Assembly (NCBI GenBank): GCA_946403615.1
Contig: CAMJAO010000088.1
Span: 1 to 7,960 of the forward strand
Direction of reading: 5' to 3'
Origin: an uncultured Prevotellaceae bacterium
GTDB taxonomy: Bacteria > Bacteroidota > Bacteroidia > Bacteroidales > Bacteroidaceae
Length of the DNA stretch: 7,960 nucleotides
The notes under the pieces were generated by a model. That model worked only from the letters and a program-made list of their open reading frames with translations, was not told where the DNA came from and did not search any database. The translations under genes and the position numbers were made by a program. This document shows, in pieces, positions 6,675 to 7,960 of the stretch (its first letter is position 1; each line of letters begins with the position of its first letter).

Positions 6675-7960
6675 TTAGTTCTTAAATTCTTCCACATATT
6701 GTTGCAAAAACTCCACGGAACGGGCGATGTGGGGATACATCACTTGGTCGTGGTCGATGAAGGGGACGACCTGTCGGAAGGCTTCGAAGATGCGCTCGAT
6801 GAAAGGCGATGATTTCAACGGGCGACGGAACTCCAGCGCCTGGGCGGCGGTGAACAGTTCGATGGCCAACACACGCTCGGTGTTCTGCACAATACGCATG
6901 AGTTTGGTGCCGGCATTGGCGCCCATGCTCACATGGTCTTCCTGTCCTTGCGAGGTGGGTATGCTGTCGGCCGACGACGGCATGCAGAGGGTCTTGCTCT
7001 GGCTCACAATCGATGCCGAGGTATATTGCGGTATCATGAAACCGCTGTTCACACCCGGATTGGCCACGAGGAACGACGGCAGTCCACGTGTGCCTGACAC
7101 CAGTTTGTATTGTCGGCGTTCGGAGATGCTGCCCAGTTCGTTCATGGCGATGGCGAGGAAGTCCATGGGCAGGGCGATGGGCTCGCCGTGGAAATTGCCT
7201 GCCGAGATGATGAGGTCTTCGTCGGGGCATACCGTTGGGTTGTCGGTTGTGGCGTTAATCTCGATATCGACCACCGATTTCACGTATGAGAGCGTGTCTT
7301 TCACAGCACCATGCACCTGCGGAATGCAGCGGAAAGAGTAGGGGTCTTGCACATTCACCTTGGGCTGTGCAATCATCTCGCTGCCGCGCAACAGTTCGTT
7401 GAAGCGTGCCGCCGTGGCTATCTGTCCGTTGTGCGAGCGTACCAGATGTACGGCCAGGTTGAACGGCTCAATACGTCCGTCATAGGCTTCGAGCGACATG
7501 GCTCCAATCACGTCTGCCCACTCCGTCAGCCGTTTGGCCTGAATGAGCGACCATACGGCATGCGCACTCATGTTTTGTGTGCCGTTGAGCAGCGCCAGCC
7601 CTTCTTTTGATGCCAAACGGATGGGTTCCCAACCCATGCGGCGCAGTATCTCGGCACCGCTCATGCGCTCGCCTTGATACTCCACCTCGCCCATGCCTAC
7701 GAGCGGCAGGCAGAGGTGCGCCAGCGGCACGAGGTCGCCCGAAGCACCCACCGACCCTTGTTGATAGACGATGGGGTAGATGTCGTTGTTGAAGAAATCA
7801 ATGAGACGCTCGACAGTGCGGATTTGACAACCCGAATAGCCATAACTGAGCGACTGTATCTTCAGCAGAATCATGATTTTCACGATGTCGTTGGGTACAC
7901 GGTCACCGGTGCCGCAAGCATGCGACATCATCAGGTTGATCTGCAGTTGCGCCAACTGGT
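6675..7960 (-). CDS. hutH: Histidine ammonia-lyase (histidine degradation, step 1), N-terminus beyond window
   Basis: This enzyme deaminates L-histidine to trans-urocanate and ammonia in the cytosol, using the MIO cofactor formed from an Ala-Ser-Gly triad. The frame is open from the right edge to TAA (6675-6677). About 428 residues are visible of a family length near 500, so roughly 70 are missing; the TTG at 7953-7955 is an internal Leu and is counted here as residue 1. The MIO triad is Ala71-Ser72-Gly73 in GSVGASGDLVPL. Ser11-His12 in MMSHACGTG is the pair typical of histidine-specific lyases, where phenylalanine and tyrosine lyases have Phe-Leu or His-Leu. Other family motifs are EGLALLNGTQ (118-127), QDPYSFRCIPQVHGA (203-217), SAGNFHGEP (251-259) and QEDHVSMG (338-345). 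It precedes hutI in the same direction. The promoter and any other hut genes upstream are not visible. Confidence 0.96.
   Translation of the reverse strand, partial: QLAQLQINLMMSHACGTGDRVPNDIVKIMILLKIQSLSYGYSGCQIRTVERLIDFFNNDIYPIVYQQGSVGASGDLVPLAHLCLPLVGMGEVEYQGERMSGAEILRRMGWEPIRLASKEGLALLNGTQNMSAHAVWSLIQAKRLTEWADVIGAMSLEAYDGRIEPFNLAVHLVRSHNGQIATAARFNELLRGSEMIAQPKVNVQDPYSFRCIPQVHGAVKDTLSYVKSVVDIEINATTDNPTVCPDEDLIISAGNFHGEPIALPMDFLAIAMNELGSISERRQYKLVSGTRGLPSFLVANPGVNSGFMIPQYTSASIVSQSKTLCMPSSADSIPTSQGQEDHVSMGANAGTKLMRIVQNTERVLAIELFTAAQALEFRRPLKSSPFIERIFEAFRQVVPFIDHDQVMYPHIARSVEFLQQYVEEFKN

Noticed and set aside
6675..7960. Phenylalanine or tyrosine ammonia-lyase instead of HutH
   Set aside because: The Ser-His pair at the selectivity position and the adjacent hutI favour histidine as the substrate.

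Overview
The window looks like a chromosomal segment from a member of the Bacteroidota, most likely order Bacteroidales and Prevotella-like. The order-level call rests on a SprA/Sov-type gliding/type IX secretion translocon, which is confined to this phylum, on histidine-degradation proteins of the type expected there, and on the lack of a Shine-Dalgarno sequence before hutI. The genus is a guess. No phage, transposase, tRNA, rRNA or CRISPR array is visible, and I see no evidence of a new multi-gene system.

Layout. (1) 1-4857, + strand: the C-terminal two thirds of sprA/sov, running in from beyond the left edge. (2) 4858-5356: a 499-base convergent intergenic region with no credible gene. It holds a strong intrinsic terminator for sprA (4976-5012), a G-rich palindrome with a G-quadruplex pattern (5023-5049), further imperfect palindromes (5057-5179), and a modular repeat family. 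The repeat modules are heptads of TTTAGTG/TTTAGGG type, a TGCTTT-containing core present three times, a direct repeat at 55-base spacing, four GAACTCC octamers and three 17-base units. (3) 5357-6601, - strand: hutI (imidazolonepropionase). (4) 6602-6674: a 73-base gap carrying a second G-rich hairpin of the same design as the one at 5023. (5) 6675-7960, - strand: hutH (histidine ammonia-lyase), running off the right edge and lacking about 70 N-terminal residues.

How the genes relate. hutH and hutI lie head to tail on the minus strand and encode steps 1 and 3 of histidine breakdown (histidine to urocanate; imidazolonepropionate to formiminoglutamate). Urocanate hydratase and a formiminoglutamate-processing enzyme are not in the window and would be expected upstream (beyond 7960) or elsewhere. 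SprA is functionally unrelated; its gene merely converges on the hut genes. The least ordinary part is the convergent spacer. The same repeat modules follow both genes on their own sense strands, and the outermost 17-base copy supplies the last two codons and the stop codon of hutI.
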